The notes under the pieces are model-generated. The model was not told where the DNA came from. It ran no database searches and saw nothing but the letters and a program-made list of their open reading frames with translations. A stretch of 64,000 nucleotides of DNA from JALEFZ01 sp039817415. Lineage in GTDB: Bacteria; Bacteroidota; Bacteroidia; J057. Both the position numbers and the translations under genes were made by a program. Shown in pieces: positions 1 to 8,789 of the stretch; position 1 is the first letter of the stretch; the number at the start of each line of letters is the position of its first letter. The stretch lies in NCBI GenBank assembly GCA_039817415.1, contig JBCBVV010000013.1, forward strand, positions 92,015 to 156,014, in the 5' to 3' direction.

Positions 1-609
1 GAAAAATACATTGCTCACGTAGAGGAGGGAAAAAATCTTAGGACACTCGAACTTCCCATGGAGGAAAAGGAGGTCATGAGGGAACTTGGGCTATTGACGG
101 AGAAAAAAGTGATGTACGTCTGCAATATCGATGAGGATAGTCTTCCTGATGGAGCAGATAATCCTTACGTACAAAAGGTTCGTGAAGCCGTCAAGGATGA
201 AGATGCTGGGGTCATTGTTATTTCAGCTGCTTTTGAGGAGCAATTGAATGAATTTGAAGAAATAGAAGAGAAGCAGGAATTTCTCGACTCAGTGGGCTTG
301 GAAGAGCCGGGTTTGAATCTCTTGATCAGATCTGCCTATAACCTATTGGGGTTACAAACTTACTTTACCGCAGGAGAAAAGGAGGTACGTGCGTGGACCA
401 TCCATGAAGGAACCAAAGCACCTCAGGCAGCTGGCGTCATTCACACCGATTTTGAAAGAGGATTTATTCGTGCAGAGGTTATGAAATATGATGACCTGAT
501 GGAATTGAAATCGGAGAATGCTGTAAAAGATGCAGGAAAACTCAGCGTAGAAGGTAAAGAATATGTGGTGCAAGATGGAGATATCATGCACTTCCGTTTC
601 AATGTATAA
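1..609 (+). CDS. ychF: YchF family ATPase, C-terminal part (5' end outside window)
   Basis: The frame is open from base 1, so the start codon and the G domain lie upstream of the window. The visible 202 residues hold the end of the helical domain and the C-terminal TGS domain, with the family-typical stretches LLGLQTYFTAGEKEVRAWT, GVIHTDFERGFIRAEV and a final DGDIMHFRFNV. YchF (OLA1 family) is a cytosolic ribosome-associated P-loop ATPase linked to translation and stress responses; that role is family knowledge. The thioesterase gene follows after 11 bases on the same strand, so the two are probably co-transcribed. Identification is secure although the nucleotide-binding part is not visible. 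Confidence 0.93.
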   Translation, partial: EKYIAHVEEGKNLRTLELPMEEKEVMRELGLLTEKKVMYVCNIDEDSLPDGADNPYVQKVREAVKDEDAGVIVISAAFEEQLNEFEEIEEKQEFLDSVGLEEPGLNLLIRSAYNLLGLQTYFTAGEKEVRAWTIHEGTKAPQAAGVIHTDFERGFIRAEVMKYDDLMELKSENAVKDAGKLSVEGKEYVVQDGDIMHFRFNV

Positions 610-620
610 GAAACATCTGC

Positions 621-1055
621 ATGGTAGTTCACGAAGCGCAGTTGCGTGTCAGATATGGAGAAACAGACCAAATGGGCTATGCCTATTATGGCAAATACGC
701 TGAGTTTTTTGAAGTGGGTCGAGTTGAGTTGGTCCGTAAACTTGGTATTCCCTACAAGGAAGTAGAAGCCAGGGGCATCATGATGCCAGTATCTGAGCTA
801 CAGGTAAACTACAAACGCCCGGCTCTGTATGATGACTTGCTGACGATAAGGACCATGGTAAAGGAAAGGCCCCGTAGTTATTTTCTTTTTGAATATGAGG
901 TATTCAACGAAAAGAGGGAACTTCTGGCTACCGGTTTGGTAAAGTTGGCCTTCGTTGATATGGAAAGAATGCGACCCGTGAGGGCGCCACAATTTGTGCT
1001 GGAAGCCTTTGACCAGTATCTTTCGAAAGGAGATACGTATGAAAAACTATTTTAA
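621..1055 (+). CDS. Acyl-CoA thioesterase, YbgC/FadM hotdog family
   Basis: This 144-residue protein has the single hotdog-fold length of the YbgC/4HBT group. Near the N-terminus it shows RYGETDQMGYAYYGKYAEFF, where the Asp after ET corresponds to the catalytic Asp of 4-hydroxybenzoyl-CoA thioesterase-type enzymes, followed by the usual helix with GRVELVRKLG. Such proteins hydrolyse acyl-CoA or acyl-ACP thioesters in the cytosol; the substrate cannot be read from sequence. It starts 11 bases after ychF and overlaps the next gene by 17 bases, which suggests one transcript with coupled translation. Confidence 0.88.
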   Translation: MVVHEAQLRVRYGETDQMGYAYYGKYAEFFEVGRVELVRKLGIPYKEVEARGIMMPVSELQVNYKRPALYDDLLTIRTMVKERPRSYFLFEYEVFNEKRELLATGLVKLAFVDMERMRPVRAPQFVLEAFDQYLSKGDTYEKLF

Positions 1056-2034
1056 GGTCATTTTACCCGAGAAGTTCAATCGTTTTCTACAACGGTTGTT
1101 TGTCTATCTGCGAAAGATTCAACTTCCGGGATTTGAAGGGATGGGTCTATATGATGTCCTTAAGTTTTTCGTGGTTGGGCTATTGGACAGCAAATTTACG
1201 CTGATAGCCTCGGCCATGTCCTATCAGTTTTTTTTCAGCCTTTTTCCTACTCTCTTGCTTGTCTTTTTAATTCTTCCCCATATTCCAATAGAGGGAATTG
1301 AAGAAACCACCCTAGACTTTATCATGCAGTTTTTGCCGGGATCAGGGGATTCTGGTTTGGGGCAGGATGAGTTGACCGAAATGGTAGAAGACATCGTAAG
1401 CCATTACTTTGAGGGTAGGGGATCATTTACTTTGATCATTGTGAGTATTTTCCTTGCTCTTTGGGGAGCGACAAGGGGGATTATTGCCATGATGAAGGCA
1501 TTTACCAAGAATGAGGAAGTCTTCAAAAAGAGAAATATCTTTCAGTTGTATGGTATGGCATTTTTCATCTTCCTTGTTTTGGGGATGTTGGGCTTGTTAG
1601 CAGTGGTAGGCATTTGGTTAGGCACCCACGGCCTTGGTTATTTGATGGCAGAGGGTGTCATGAGCCCATTTTGGTACGATATCTTAAGCCAAGTTATCAG
1701 TTTCATCTTTTTGGGGGCTACGATATTCTTCGGAATTTCAACTCTATACTACTTGGCACCTGCAACGCACGAAAGATGGAAGTTCTTCTCGCCAGGTTCT
1801 ATTGGAGCAGGAGCTCTCATGATGGTCGCTATTATTGGTCTGAGGTACTTCTTTGCCAACTTCGCCAACTTTGATCGCCTTTATGGTTCACTTGGTGCTA
1901 TCATATTATTGATGGTTTGGTTTTATTACATTTCAATCATGCTTTTGATTGGGTTTGAATTAAATGCAGCCATTGACATAGCAGCTTATCATGGTGAGAA
2001 GAGTGAGGAGGATGAAGCATTCCCGATAACTTGA
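1039..2034 (+). CDS. YihY/BrkB (virulence factor BrkB-like) inner-membrane protein
   Basis: The start chosen at 1039 gives 331 residues; it has a good ribosome binding site (AAAGGAGA) and lies inside the end of the thioesterase gene. An in-frame ATG at 994 has no such site. The protein has about six membrane segments with family-typical stretches: SAMSYQFFFSLFPTLLL near the first helix, LWGATRGIIAMMKAF in the middle, and LYGSLGAIILLMVWFYYIS near the last helix. YihY/BrkB proteins are inner-membrane proteins of poorly known function; the old annotation as RNase BN is wrong. A hairpin terminator follows at 2061-2099. Confidence 0.88.
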   Translation: MKNYFKVILPEKFNRFLQRLFVYLRKIQLPGFEGMGLYDVLKFFVVGLLDSKFTLIASAMSYQFFFSLFPTLLLVFLILPHIPIEGIEETTLDFIMQFLPGSGDSGLGQDELTEMVEDIVSHYFEGRGSFTLIIVSIFLALWGATRGIIAMMKAFTKNEEVFKKRNIFQLYGMAFFIFLVLGMLGLLAVVGIWLGTHGLGYLMAEGVMSPFWYDILSQVISFIFLGATIFFGISTLYYLAPATHERWKFFSPGSIGAGALMMVAIIGLRYFFANFANFDRLYGSLGAIILLMVWFYYISIMLLIGFELNAAIDIAAYHGEKSEEDEAFPIT

Positions 2035-2060
2035 ATCCATTCCTAAAAAAGAACAAATAA

Positions 2061-2099
2061 AAAAAATACCGCTCTACGAAATGTAAAGCGGTATTTTTT
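2061..2099. terminator. Bidirectional hairpin terminator
   Basis: Arms 2061-2073 and 2087-2099 pair over 13 bases (AAAAAATACCGCT with AGCGGTATTTTTT) around a 13-base loop. The A and T runs give a U-tract in both directions. It ends the ychF run on the plus strand and overlaps the stop codon of the convergent cysH on the minus strand. Confidence 0.85.
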
Positions 2100-2766
2100 A
2101 TGCGTTTTTAGGGATAATGTGTAATCCACATTCAGTCTTTTGTTTTCCTGCCCATCTGCCAGATCGACCTAATCCTTTAGCCGTACAATGCGTACAGCCC
2201 ACAGAACCATAACCCTTGCTTTCAAGGGGATGCTGCGGAAGTTCATAGATGATCTGATGAGCCTGAGCTTCTTCAGCACTCATATCAATAAGTGGATAGA
2301 AGCGTAACATGTCTCTATCTTGCTTAAACAAAGGGGCATTTGTTCTGAAGGAATTGGAATTACCCAACATGCCTGAAATCCAGACATCGAAATCCTTCTT
2401 TAACTCACCCATTGGTTCGACTTTGTTGAAATGACAACAAAGATCCGGATGATGCGCCCATGTATAGTCAAGCTTGGTAAAAATATGTTCGTTTTGTTTT
2501 GGCTTCACTTCAATAATATTGAGGTTCAGCCTTCTTCTCAAGGTCTCTTTGTAGGCAAGGGTTTCCTTGAACAGGTAGCCCGTATCAATCATATAGATTG
2601 GATGCCCTGGTTTGACCTTTTGAAGGAGGTGTAATAAGATGGCTGACGTCGTCCCGAACGAAGACGTTATCAGCACCCTGTCGAATTCACGGAAGATAGC
2701 CTCCAATCTCTGTACGTGATCATATGGTGAGTATGCCTCACACAGGGTTTTGATGTTTTTTGACAT
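2098..2766 (-). CDS. cysH: Phosphoadenylyl-/adenylyl-sulfate reductase (CysH), Fe-S type
   Basis: The protein belongs to the PAPS/APS reductase family, which reduces activated sulfate to sulfite in assimilation. It has the PP-loop motif SSFGTTSA and the C-terminal KTECGLH with the catalytic cysteine. It also carries a CC pair (DLCCHF) and a CTHC pair, the four cysteines that bind a [4Fe-4S] cluster in bacterial APS reductases, so adenylylsulfate may be the preferred substrate (inference). I start it at 2766 (MSKNIKTL), which matches the usual length; the frame stays open to an ATG at 2829. It lies downstream of the ThiF-like gene on the same strand. No cysD, cysN or cysI is in the window. Confidence 0.9.
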   Translation of the reverse strand: MSKNIKTLCEAYSPYDHVQRLEAIFREFDRVLITSSFGTTSAILLHLLQKVKPGHPIYMIDTGYLFKETLAYKETLRRRLNLNIIEVKPKQNEHIFTKLDYTWAHHPDLCCHFNKVEPMGELKKDFDVWISGMLGNSNSFRTNAPLFKQDRDMLRFYPLIDMSAEEAQAHQIIYELPQHPLESKGYGSVGCTHCTAKGLGRSGRWAGKQKTECGLHIIPKNA

Positions 2767-2846
2767 AAAAATTGACGTTTCAAAGGCACAGGTAATCAAA
2801 TTGAGTAAACTCAACCTGTATGACGTCAAAGAGCGATACTGAGTGA

Positions 2847-4025
2847 TCAGTAGGTTGGAAGGCTCGGGTCTATCTCCTCAATGTAGGCTAGTATCCCACC
2901 TTTCAGGTTGTAAAGGTTGGTAAAACCATACTTAATTTCAAGTTTTTGAATTACCTTCCTACTTCTGCTGCCACTCTTACAATGCACAATTACGGCTTTA
3001 TCTCTAGAAATGTTTTTCACAAGGCTATCAATTTTGGAATCTTCCATCCATTCTCCCTCTATATTCACCATCTCATATTCTCCCTTTTTCCTGACATCAA
3101 TTAGCTGAAAATCAACCGATTCTTCCTTCCATTTCATCATGTCTTTGACCTCAATTTCCTTGACCTCTGTTTTTTTGCTGCTTGTTGGTTGAGGGCCTGC
3201 GCAAAACTGAACATAATCAATCAATTTTTTTTGGGTTGGCTGTTTTCCGCTGATGGGATTGTTGGCCAATGGGCTAAATGAAATTTTTCGAGATATCATT
3301 TGAAGTCCATCCCAAATCAACACTTTGCCTACAAGTGGTTGTCCCATCCCTGTTATGACTTTGAGGACTTCTAAAGCCTGAAGTGATCCCATAACTCCTG
3401 CAACTACCCCCAACACACCCCCTTCAGCACAGGAGGGAACCAGCTCTGGAGGGGGAGGGCTCGGGTAGAGGTCTCTATAATTTGGACTTCTTTCGCCATT
3501 TGAGAGCGGAAGATTGAATACTGAAACCTGCCCTTCAAAGCGGTAAATAGAAGCGTAAACCAAGGGCTTGTCTAAAAAGTAACAGGCGTCATTGGATAGG
3601 TATCTGGTTGGGAAATTATCAGCTCCATCAGCTACTAAGTCGTACTCTTTGATAATGTCCAGTGCATTTTCACTATTGATTCTCTCCTGATGAAGAATAA
3701 CCTTGACGTGTGGATTTAGAGAAGCAACTCGTTTTTCCGCCTGTTCTGCCTTTGATTGTCCAATGAGCTCTTCTCCATAAAGCACCTGTCGTTGTAGGTT
3801 TGAACGATCAACCACATCATCATCTACAATTCCGATGGTTCCTACCCCTGCTGCTGCTAGGTACATGATCAAGGGTGAACCAAGACCTCCTGCTCCAATG
3901 ACCAAGACTTTCGCCTGTTTCAGCTTCTCTTGGCCTTCTAAACCCAGCTCTGGTAGGATGATTTGTCTACTATATCTTTCCTTCTCTTCTTTGGTTAATT
4001 CCTCCATGTGTAACTGCTGGTTCAT
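2847..4025 (-). CDS. ThiF/MoeB/HesA-family adenylyltransferase with C-terminal rhodanese domain
   Basis: The N-terminal two thirds form an E1-like adenylating domain with SRQIILPELG, the nucleotide loop GAGGLGSP, DDDVVDRSNLQRQ and PSCAEGGVLG. The last ~100 residues are a rhodanese domain with active-site loop HCKSGSRS. Such proteins activate the C-terminus of small sulfur carriers (MoaD, ThiS) and pass sulfur through the rhodanese cysteine. In MoeB-type proteins two CxxC pairs bind zinc; here the first pair is gone (YRDLYP where YRCLFP is usual). Starts at 4046 (GTG), 4025 (ATG) and 4007 (ATG) are possible. The neighbouring cysH suggests a sulfur-transfer role, but the partner carrier is unknown. 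Confidence 0.85.
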   Translation of the reverse strand: MNQQLHMEELTKEEKERYSRQIILPELGLEGQEKLKQAKVLVIGAGGLGSPLIMYLAAAGVGTIGIVDDDVVDRSNLQRQVLYGEELIGQSKAEQAEKRVASLNPHVKVILHQERINSENALDIIKEYDLVADGADNFPTRYLSNDACYFLDKPLVYASIYRFEGQVSVFNLPLSNGERSPNYRDLYPSPPPPELVPSCAEGGVLGVVAGVMGSLQALEVLKVITGMGQPLVGKVLIWDGLQMISRKISFSPLANNPISGKQPTQKKLIDYVQFCAGPQPTSSKKTEVKEIEVKDMMKWKEESVDFQLIDVRKKGEYEMVNIEGEWMEDSKIDSLVKNISRDKAVIVHCKSGSRSRKVIQKLEIKYGFTNLYNLKGGILAYIEEIDPSLPTY

Positions 4026-4234
4026 TCCGTATAAATTCGTGCTCACACTTGTTTACGAGACTTCACTCTATTTTAAGGGTGAATTGGGACCCTCAGGGAC
4101 ATAATTTAGTATAGATATTAGAGGGAAGCCCGAAAAGTTCTGACAAATAGCCTTCTTCCAATACAGAAAAAAGACCTATCTGTTACTTTGCCTGGCCTTT
4201 CCTTCTAAATTTAACACAACATCAATTCTATACT

Positions 4235-4642
4235 ATGAGACTCTCCATTTGTATTCTCTTTTCTTTTTTGGTTTTATCCTTTGTGTCCACGAGTCCCGTG
4301 AATGCAGCTGCACGAAATCCTTCAAAAGAGGAAATTAAAGAAGAACAATCAGCAGCTCCTCAAAGCGAGGCTAATTTTGGTAAAAAAAGACATTTCAAAA
4401 AGTTTTTGGTCTATGGAGGGGTAGGGGTTGGCGTTATGCTCCTTGGTAGTCTTTTACTCTCTACCGGTGCAGTAGGAGTTATTATCTTGGTAGGCGGAAC
4501 ATTGATGTTCTTCTATGGCATTTGGCATCTTACGCGTTGGATTATGAAGGGAGGACTAGACAAAAAGAAGAAAAAGAAGAAGAAAAAAGGAAATGGACCC
4601 AAGCTAAATTGGCCACCTAAGATGCCTCAGAAAACGAGATAA
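4235..4642 (+). CDS. Small exported or membrane protein with lysine tract
   Basis: I do not recognise this 135-residue protein as a named family. It begins with a signal-like segment (ICILFSFLVLSFVSTSPVNA), followed by a charged spacer, a Gly/Leu-rich hydrophobic region long enough for two membrane passes (GGVGVGVMLLG to LMFFYGIWHL), and a tail with nine consecutive lysines, then proline-rich residues. This layout is seen in many short Bacteroidota envelope proteins. The AAG/AAA run encoding the lysines could be prone to slippage. It stands alone between divergent and convergent minus-strand genes and is followed by a clear terminator. Confidence 0.7.
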   Translation: MRLSICILFSFLVLSFVSTSPVNAAARNPSKEEIKEEQSAAPQSEANFGKKRHFKKFLVYGGVGVGVMLLGSLLLSTGAVGVIILVGGTLMFFYGIWHLTRWIMKGGLDKKKKKKKKKGNGPKLNWPPKMPQKTR

Positions 4643-4655
4643 AAGAAATCAGATA

Positions 4656-4689
4656 AAAAAAGCCAGTTGAGTGAATCAACTGGCTTTTT
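4656..4689. terminator. Bidirectional hairpin terminator
   Basis: A ten-base perfect stem (AGCCAGTTGA at 4661-4670 with TCAACTGGCT at 4676-4685) has a five-base loop and is flanked by A and T runs on both sides. It lies between the convergent ends of the small membrane protein gene and the first OmpA gene and can serve both. Confidence 0.88.
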
Positions 4690-4707
4690 CTATTTTTTTG
4701 AAGAAAA

Positions 4708-6054
4708 TTAGTTTCTGTTCTCCTCTTCCAAGCGGATTTTCTCCATCATTTCCGCATCATCTCCTCTGAACATATTCTTTTGAATCTCCGAACTAGGCTT
4801 CATTTTTAGGTCAACTCTTCTGTTTTTGGCACGCTCGTCTGCTGTTTGATTCGAGTTAGAACCTGAAGAAGCATAACCATCAGAGGTGATTCTAGACATA
4901 CTAATACCTCTCTGATTTACCAGGTAATATTTGACGCGATAGGCACGCATAACGGAAAGAATGATGTTGTTTTGTGCATTGCCTCTGTTGTCAGTATGGC
5001 CCATCACTTCTAGGCTGTAGGCAGGATACTTATCCATGATGTTGCCTACTTTGTCGAGGATAGGATAGGATTCTGACTTGATTTTATCACTACCTGACTC
5101 AAAGAATATTTGACTCATGGCATAGCTTAGAAACTCCTTATCACGCTCTGAAATGGGTCTTGGTGGAGCTTTTGATTTTGGTGGATTATTGGGGCGATCA
5201 TTGATAATGATGTCATTATTGTTTGAAGGCCTAGAGGTATAATCATTATTCTCCTCAACATCCTCAATTACTGCAATCCCCTCGTCTTCTTCTTCCTCAC
5301 CAGGCTTAGGTGTGCCTTCTGGACAGCCTAGGTACATAATCTTTCCTTTGACATCAGGACATAGATCATCAATATCTGGGACGCCATCTTGATCACGGTC
5401 ATTTGCATTGGCCACAGGAGGTCTGTCGTCAATGATGGGATCATCATCTTCAATAGGCTTCTTAGGAGCCTTCTTCGACATAGCAAATACAAAACCTGCA
5501 GTGTAGGCCATGTGCTGGGCTTGTTGTTGGGATAGCCTTTGCTTATAGGTTGCAGCAAAGTGAACGCTGAAGTTTTGGCTCACTTGGAGTTTCATACCCA
5601 ATGTAGCAGGAATGTACATTCTGACATTATTGCTTGCACTGTTTACACCGAAGCCTGTCCCAAGGTAGGGTGCAACTAAGGCATCTTCTTCGAAGAGTGT
5701 TCCATTAGTTTTGAACTGAAGCATGGCACCTACATCAAATAGAGAAGTTGCTCTATACTGACCTTCATCGGTAACCCAATCCACTTCTGGTACGAAGGTA
5801 GTTGCAATCGAAAGATTGAGCGCTCTGTTTAGGTATCTATGCCCGGCCATGGTAATGCCCGGATCAAACATTTTATACTGGAATATATTTTCCCCTTGCA
5901 AGGCTCTATAGTCCATAAAGGTTACGGACAATTCAGCCATGTTTGGACTTTGAGAACTTTGAGCATGGGTGTTTACCCATCCTGTCATTCCTAATGAAAT
6001 CAGGATCAGATAGGTAAAAACGGTTAGTTTGAGTTTCTTTATCAATCGAGTCAT
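4708..6054 (-). CDS. OmpA-family outer-membrane protein with thrombospondin type 3 repeat
   Basis: The 448-residue protein has an N-terminal signal peptide, a region resembling a small outer-membrane barrel (residues ~30-195, ending near TAGFVFAMSK), a calcium-binding thrombospondin type 3-like linker (DRDQDGVPDIDDLCPD), an acidic and Asn-rich spacer, and a C-terminal OmpA domain with GHTDNRGNAQNN and NRRVDL. OmpA domains bind diaminopimelate in peptidoglycan, so it probably tethers the outer membrane to the wall. The next gene upstream on the same strand is a paralogue (6331-7737) with the same domain order, which points to tandem duplication. About 276 bases separate them, so each may have its own promoter. 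Confidence 0.9.
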   Translation of the reverse strand: MTRLIKKLKLTVFTYLILISLGMTGWVNTHAQSSQSPNMAELSVTFMDYRALQGENIFQYKMFDPGITMAGHRYLNRALNLSIATTFVPEVDWVTDEGQYRATSLFDVGAMLQFKTNGTLFEEDALVAPYLGTGFGVNSASNNVRMYIPATLGMKLQVSQNFSVHFAATYKQRLSQQQAQHMAYTAGFVFAMSKKAPKKPIEDDDPIIDDRPPVANANDRDQDGVPDIDDLCPDVKGKIMYLGCPEGTPKPGEEEEDEGIAVIEDVEENNDYTSRPSNNNDIIINDRPNNPPKSKAPPRPISERDKEFLSYAMSQIFFESGSDKIKSESYPILDKVGNIMDKYPAYSLEVMGHTDNRGNAQNNIILSVMRAYRVKYYLVNQRGISMSRITSDGYASSGSNSNQTADERAKNRRVDLKMKPSSEIQKNMFRGDDAEMMEKIRLEEENRN

Positions 6055-6330
6055 TCTTTCCAGAGTTGAGGTTCTATCTAACTCTACTAATCTTTAAACA
6101 AAGATTTAGCCAATTTTAGTATGTCAGAGGCGAAATTGTTTTTAAGATGACTCTGATAATGAGTGTTTTAGTATCCTAAAAAGGCCTTTGTCCTAGACAA
6201 TTACGTACTGATGAGGGAATTTAAAGAACTTCGCAGATTGTAAAATATTTCCGAATAATTCGATTTCTTGAATACACAGCTGTCTAGATAATCATACAAG
6301 GAGGATTACACCCTGATTAAAAAAGCCAGC

Positions 6331-7737
6331 TTAATAGATAAATTGAAAATCGACTCTTCGGTTCTTTTGGCGGCCAGTAGAAGTGCCATTCTCTGCTAGT
6401 GGATTGCTTTCGCCCATTCCACTTGATGTAATTCGGTTCTGGCTGATATTGTGCTGATTAACCAGGTAATATTTTACGTTAAAGGCGCGCATAACAGAAA
6501 GAACCATGTTGTCTTTCTCATTGCCTTTATCATCTGTATGTCCTGAAAGGACGAGTTTACTATTGTCGCATTTTTTGAGATAGTCCGCTATTTCATCTAA
6601 TCTGGCATATGCGTCTCTATCGAGTTCATCACTCCCAATAGGGAATTTCACTGGGGCTAGATCTTTCCTATCAGCTAGGGTTCCGCAATTGACTTCTTCA
6701 TTGATAGCCTCCTGCTTGTTTACATCAATTAGGATTTCATCCTTTACCTCATTGTTGTAAGAAGGCTGAGGGACTGTCTTTAGCAAAGTCTCTTCCAGGT
6801 TGTCCTCCTGAGGAGGAACCTCAGAAAAGGCGATCTCAGCGCCTGCTGAATTCTTATTCATAATCGCGGCTTCGTCAGCTGGGACAGAAGGAGTTACTTT
6901 CTGCTCATCAATCACCTCTATTTCCGCGTTGCTATAAGTTTCAGATTGAGTTTCTAGGACAATGTCTTGGCTTGGATTAGCTTCATCTACTACTTCCACC
7001 AATGGATCAGGGGAGGTAAAATCCTCTGTAGGACAACCATTTGCTCCTATAGTACCCGCCACCTCTGGACAATCGTCTTGCGAATCAATTAATCCATCTT
7101 TATCTGTATCCTGAGGCAACAGGGCTGCTACTTGTTGGAGGTCCTCGATCTCCTTAGGATCAAGGTTAATGTCCTCTCCAGAGGTATTCATGTTGTAAAT
7201 AAAGGCGATTGCATGGCTTAAGTGCTGAACGTCTTTGTTGAGGGAAATCTTCCGAGTCGTTTCTAGGTTAATAGACATCCTTGGATTGAGACGAAATTTT
7301 ACTCCACCTCCCAAAGGAATGTAGGCATCGGGATGCCCTGTAGTATAGCTTCCGCCAATACCAAAAGCCAAATAAGGTCCAATCAGGCCACTTTCCCTTA
7401 ACAAAATCCCGTTGTTGAATTTAAAGGCCATTTGATAATTCATATCAAATAGTGGAGAAACAGTTCTGGTGATGATTCCCTCAGGAAAACGGACACTAGG
7501 TGCAAACAACAGATTCGACCTGAACTCGAATGCGCTGTTCAAGTACTTGTGGACACCTATTTGAATGCCATAGTCAAATAAATTTTCATGTAACTCCGGA
7601 TTGCCTGGATGTGGAGCATAGTTTATGACTGAACCTCCGGCGCTTATAGACCAGGGATATTCAGCATTCTGACCCTTGACCAAAAACGGAATCAGAATAA
7701 ATGCCATCAAACCAAAACATGTGGGAAGTCGGTGCAT
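6331..7737 (-). CDS. OmpA-family outer-membrane protein, paralogue of the neighbour
   Basis: The 468-residue protein repeats the architecture of its neighbour: signal peptide, barrel-like region (residues ~25-190), thrombospondin type 3-like motif (DTDKDGLIDSQDDCPE), a long acidic Glu/Val/Asn spacer (~240-345) and a C-terminal OmpA domain with SGHTDDKGNEKDN and NRRVDF. Both C-terminal domains share SVMRA.(N/R)VKYYLVNQ, supporting recent common origin. The expected role is peptidoglycan anchoring of the outer membrane. Two copies of a ten-base direct repeat (CTAGGCGAGA) lie 65-108 bases upstream of its start. Confidence 0.88.
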   Translation of the reverse strand: MHRLPTCFGLMAFILIPFLVKGQNAEYPWSISAGGSVINYAPHPGNPELHENLFDYGIQIGVHKYLNSAFEFRSNLLFAPSVRFPEGIITRTVSPLFDMNYQMAFKFNNGILLRESGLIGPYLAFGIGGSYTTGHPDAYIPLGGGVKFRLNPRMSINLETTRKISLNKDVQHLSHAIAFIYNMNTSGEDINLDPKEIEDLQQVAALLPQDTDKDGLIDSQDDCPEVAGTIGANGCPTEDFTSPDPLVEVVDEANPSQDIVLETQSETYSNAEIEVIDEQKVTPSVPADEAAIMNKNSAGAEIAFSEVPPQEDNLEETLLKTVPQPSYNNEVKDEILIDVNKQEAINEEVNCGTLADRKDLAPVKFPIGSDELDRDAYARLDEIADYLKKCDNSKLVLSGHTDDKGNEKDNMVLSVMRAFNVKYYLVNQHNISQNRITSSGMGESNPLAENGTSTGRQKNRRVDFQFIY

Positions 7738-8198
7738 ATCTGGATAATTGGCTTATTTTTTTCATTTATGACCAAATCTTATTCCATTTCCAGAAAAAAT
7801 CCTAGGCGAGAGGAACAAATCGTCAATAAACCTTACTAGGCGAGATGTATCTCCGCTTAAATGGAACGTGGGTCTTTACAATTCGTGAGACAAAAATTTT
7901 GTTTATCACGTAGTAATTTACCAATGGCGAATCATATCAATGCATTGGTTTTGGGGAAGGTTTGTTTTGTGTAGCTTAAAAATACTGATTTTGCAGCTGA
8001 TTACATATTAAAAGCCTGTCAGCTTAGGATGTAGGGTAGGATTTAAGACGAAAGATAAGCTCTTTAATTGTAAATATTTCGATAATCGAATAAATAGGAT
8101 GTTTTTTCTTTCATGAAATTTGGAGGGAAAATAGAAGGGCAAAAACGGTAAGAAAGCCCAATAGGCATAAAGGACAGCACTACATCCTTCATAAAGCA
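7738..8198. other. Intergenic stretch with direct repeats, no credible gene
   Basis: This stretch lies between the second OmpA gene and the lipoprotein terminator. It holds the repeat CTAGGCGAGA at 7802-7811 and again at 7836-7845, 34 bases apart in register, upstream of the OmpA gene. A 75-codon minus-strand frame at 8008-8235 has no family signature and runs through the terminator hairpin, so I do not call it. The rest is AT-rich. Confidence 0.6.
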
Positions 8199-8245
8199 AA
8201 AAAATCTTACAAGATCCCTTCAAAGTTGATCTCATAAGATTTTTT
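8199..8245 (-). terminator. Hairpin terminator downstream of lipoprotein gene
   Basis: The arms AAAAAATCTTA (8199-8209) and TAAGATTTTTT (8235-8245) pair perfectly. A second inner stem, AGATC (8212-8216) with GATCT (8228-8232), lies beyond a two-base mismatch. It sits 25 bases past the stop of the minus-strand lipoprotein gene and has U-tracts in both directions. Confidence 0.75.
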
Positions 8246-8269
8246 CGTTTGAATGGGAATTGACCTGGA

Positions 8270-8752
8270 TTAGTCCACTTTGGTCAATTCATAATCCACT
8301 TCGTTATCTCCAGCATCAATGGTGAAGATCATTTTTTTGTCATTCAACTCCTTGATCCTTGCACTTTTACCCGGAAAGAAGGGGGTGTAAATGACATTCT
8401 TTTCATACGTGAAAATAAAAGTCTCAGCTGGTATATCTTCTTCTTCCACAATTCGCCATAACATCCTTGAATCTTCTTGGAAGGTAAAGTATTGGTTATT
8501 TTCCTGGTCAAGGGGGGTACCACCAATGGACATCTTACTAACCTTCCACTCTCCGATTAGTTCTGGAACAATAGGAGGTGGGGTTTTAAATAGAGTATCC
8601 TCCCCAACTTGTTCCAAAACTTGGGTCACCATACTATCTACAAGTTGTTCCTCTTTTTCCGCCTGATTGTCCTCTGTACATGCGCTTAAGCAAAGGATGA
8701 GTCCCAAACTTAGGATTAAGGGAACAGATACATATTTCATAGGTTTGAACAT
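8270..8752 (-). CDS. Lipoprotein with lipocalin-like domain
   Basis: The protein starts with a lipoprotein signal peptide ending in the lipobox LSAC, so it should be processed to an N-terminal lipidated cysteine. After a short acidic spacer comes a β-rich domain opening with ELIGEWKVSKM and containing FTFQEDSRMLWRI, the pattern of lipocalin-like lipoproteins common in Bacteroidota. The ligand is unknown. An ATG at 8740 is an equally good start. The esterase gene ends 37 bases upstream on the same strand, so the two may share a transcript that stops at the hairpin at 8199-8245. Confidence 0.75.
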   Translation of the reverse strand: MFKPMKYVSVPLILSLGLILCLSACTEDNQAEKEEQLVDSMVTQVLEQVGEDTLFKTPPPIVPELIGEWKVSKMSIGGTPLDQENNQYFTFQEDSRMLWRIVEEEDIPAETFIFTYEKNVIYTPFFPGKSARIKELNDKKMIFTIDAGDNEVDYELTKVD

Positions 8753-8789
8753 TCTTTAGTTGATGAACATAATTGATTTTTCCCAATTA

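Noticed and set aside
2098..2829. Longer cysH start at 2829
   Set aside because: The additional 21 residues are hydrophobic and not typical of the family, and the start at 2766 gives the usual N-terminus.
4573..4600. Poly-purine AAG/AAA run as a programmed frameshift site
   Set aside because: The frame continues normally through nine lysines to a sensible end, and no alternative frame product of note follows.
8008..8235. 75-codon minus-strand frame in the gap between the OmpA and lipoprotein genes
   Set aside because: It has no recognisable motif, its composition looks random, and it runs through the terminator hairpin at 8199-8245.
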